Positions 5,601 through 6,200 of a stretch of 6,200 nt of DNA are shown here, piece after piece; positions within the stretch are counted from its first letter, which is position 1, and each line of letters opens with the position of its first letter. Made by a program: the position numbers and the translations under genes. The stretch spans positions 1 to 6,200 of the forward strand of contig JAAYXG010000600.1 in assembly GCA_012516015.1 (NCBI GenBank), given 5' to 3'. Under the pieces are notes generated by a model, which saw only the letters and a program-made list of their open reading frames with translations, made no database searches and was not told the DNA's origin. The DNA is from Lysobacteraceae bacterium (GTDB taxonomy: Bacteria > Pseudomonadota > Gammaproteobacteria > Steroidobacterales > Steroidobacteraceae).

Positions 5601-6200
5601 ATGGACGTGACAGATACGAACGACAGCGTAGAAGCTCAGGCGGCGGCGTGGTTCGCCCGAGCCCGTGGAGTCGGCCGTGCCCGAGCCGATGAGGAAGGAC
5701 TGTCTGCGTGGCTGGCCCAGCCCGAGCATGCGGCTGCATATGCGCGCATCGAGCGGATATGGGGCGCGAGCGGAGCGCTGGCCGATGATCCGGATATTCA
5801 ACGCGTCACCGCCGCAGCGTTGCAGGGCGCCCGCAAGCGCCCTGCGCGTGTGCATTGGCGCAACTGGCTGGCGCCGTCGCTCGGTGCGGCCGCGCTGGTC
5901 GTGTTAGCGCTCGTCATGCGACCGATCTGGGTGACATCGCACGGGCCCGCGACTTTCACGAGCACGTATCAAACGGGGCAGGATGCGTCCACACCCTTCG
6001 TGCTGCCGGATGGATCGACCGTGCGCCTGAATGTGCACTCATTCGTGCACGTCGCTTACGATGAGAATCAGCGCAGTCTGATATTGGAGACCGGTGAAGC
6101 CGTGTTCGATGTGGAACACGATGCCGAGCGTCCGTTCACCGTCCGTGCAGGCGACGTGCTCGTAAAAGCGACGGGGACGCGCTTCAGTGTCCGCCGGTAT
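5601..6200 (+). CDS. FecR-family anti-sigma / sigma regulator, N-terminal part (runs off the right edge)
   Basis: The frame is open from ATG 5601 to the window end, exactly 200 codons, with no stop; full FecR proteins are typically about 310-350 residues. Residues about 11-60 form the cytoplasmic DUF4880-like domain: AAAWFARARG (14-23), LSAWLAQPEHAAAYARIERIW (within 34-54). This part is thought to bind the sigma factor. A single membrane segment lies at about 88-106 (WLAPSLGAAALVVLALVM). The periplasmic FecR domain begins near 122: TYQTGQ, FVLPDGSTVRLN (133-144), LETGEAVFDVEHDAERPFTVRAGD (within 162-185), ATGTRFSVRR (190-199). FecR proteins receive a signal from a TonB-dependent receptor in the periplasm and release or activate their FecI partner. 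The gene follows the FecI-type gene by 22 bases, in the usual order, and no clear Shine-Dalgarno is seen before ATG 5601. The C-terminal receptor-contacting part is outside the window. Confidence 0.92.
   Translation, partial: MDVTDTNDSVEAQAAAWFARARGVGRARADEEGLSAWLAQPEHAAAYARIERIWGASGALADDPDIQRVTAAALQGARKRPARVHWRNWLAPSLGAAALVVLALVMRPIWVTSHGPATFTSTYQTGQDASTPFVLPDGSTVRLNVHSFVHVAYDENQRSLILETGEAVFDVEHDAERPFTVRAGDVLVKATGTRFSVRRY

Overview
The window is a GC-rich, densely coded stretch of bacterial chromosome with every supported gene on the + strand. The mix of an ECF sigma factor coupled to a TPR-containing Ser/Thr kinase, a secreted alpha/beta hydrolase, and a FecI/FecR pair suggests a Gram-negative proteobacterium, perhaps a high-GC gammaproteobacterium of the Steroidobacter/Xanthomonas type. 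That placement is an inference from gene content; there is no rRNA or other phylogenetic marker.

Layout. Bases 1-302 are the 3' end of a gene for an FG-GAP/beta-propeller-like protein. It is followed by a small inverted repeat (313-337) and a good intrinsic-terminator-like hairpin (364-403). A new unit begins at 490 with an ECF sigma factor of the Sigma70_ECF/TIGR02999 type (TTG start). It overlaps by 4 bases (ATGA) with an 810-residue membrane Ser/Thr kinase carrying about eight TPR repeats (1068-3500). After 75 bases comes a probably exported PF20091-type alpha/beta hydrolase (3576-4970, GTG start). Then, 29 bases on, there is a FecI-type ECF sigma factor (5000-5578), and after 22 bases a FecR-type membrane anti-sigma/sensor that runs off the right edge (5601-6200).

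How the parts may work together. The first sigma factor lacks the acidic residues of region 2.2 that ECF factors normally use to hold core RNA polymerase, and has threonines there. With a kinase translationally coupled to it, this is the layout of the EcfP/PknT and EcfK/PknS systems, where phosphorylation by the kinase switches the sigma factor on. The second sigma factor keeps the normal acidic region and is paired with a FecR protein, so it should be controlled by surface signalling, usually through a TonB-dependent receptor gene expected just beyond the window. The window therefore holds two adjacent ECF switches with different control logic, with a secreted hydrolase of unknown substrate between them. 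By spacing the hydrolase looks closer to the FecI/FecR unit.

Nothing here is a wholly new class of system. The most interesting points are the sigma-kinase module with its unusual sigma region 2.2, and its direct contact with a second, anti-sigma-controlled sigma factor. I see no tRNA, rRNA, CRISPR array, insertion sequence or attachment site.
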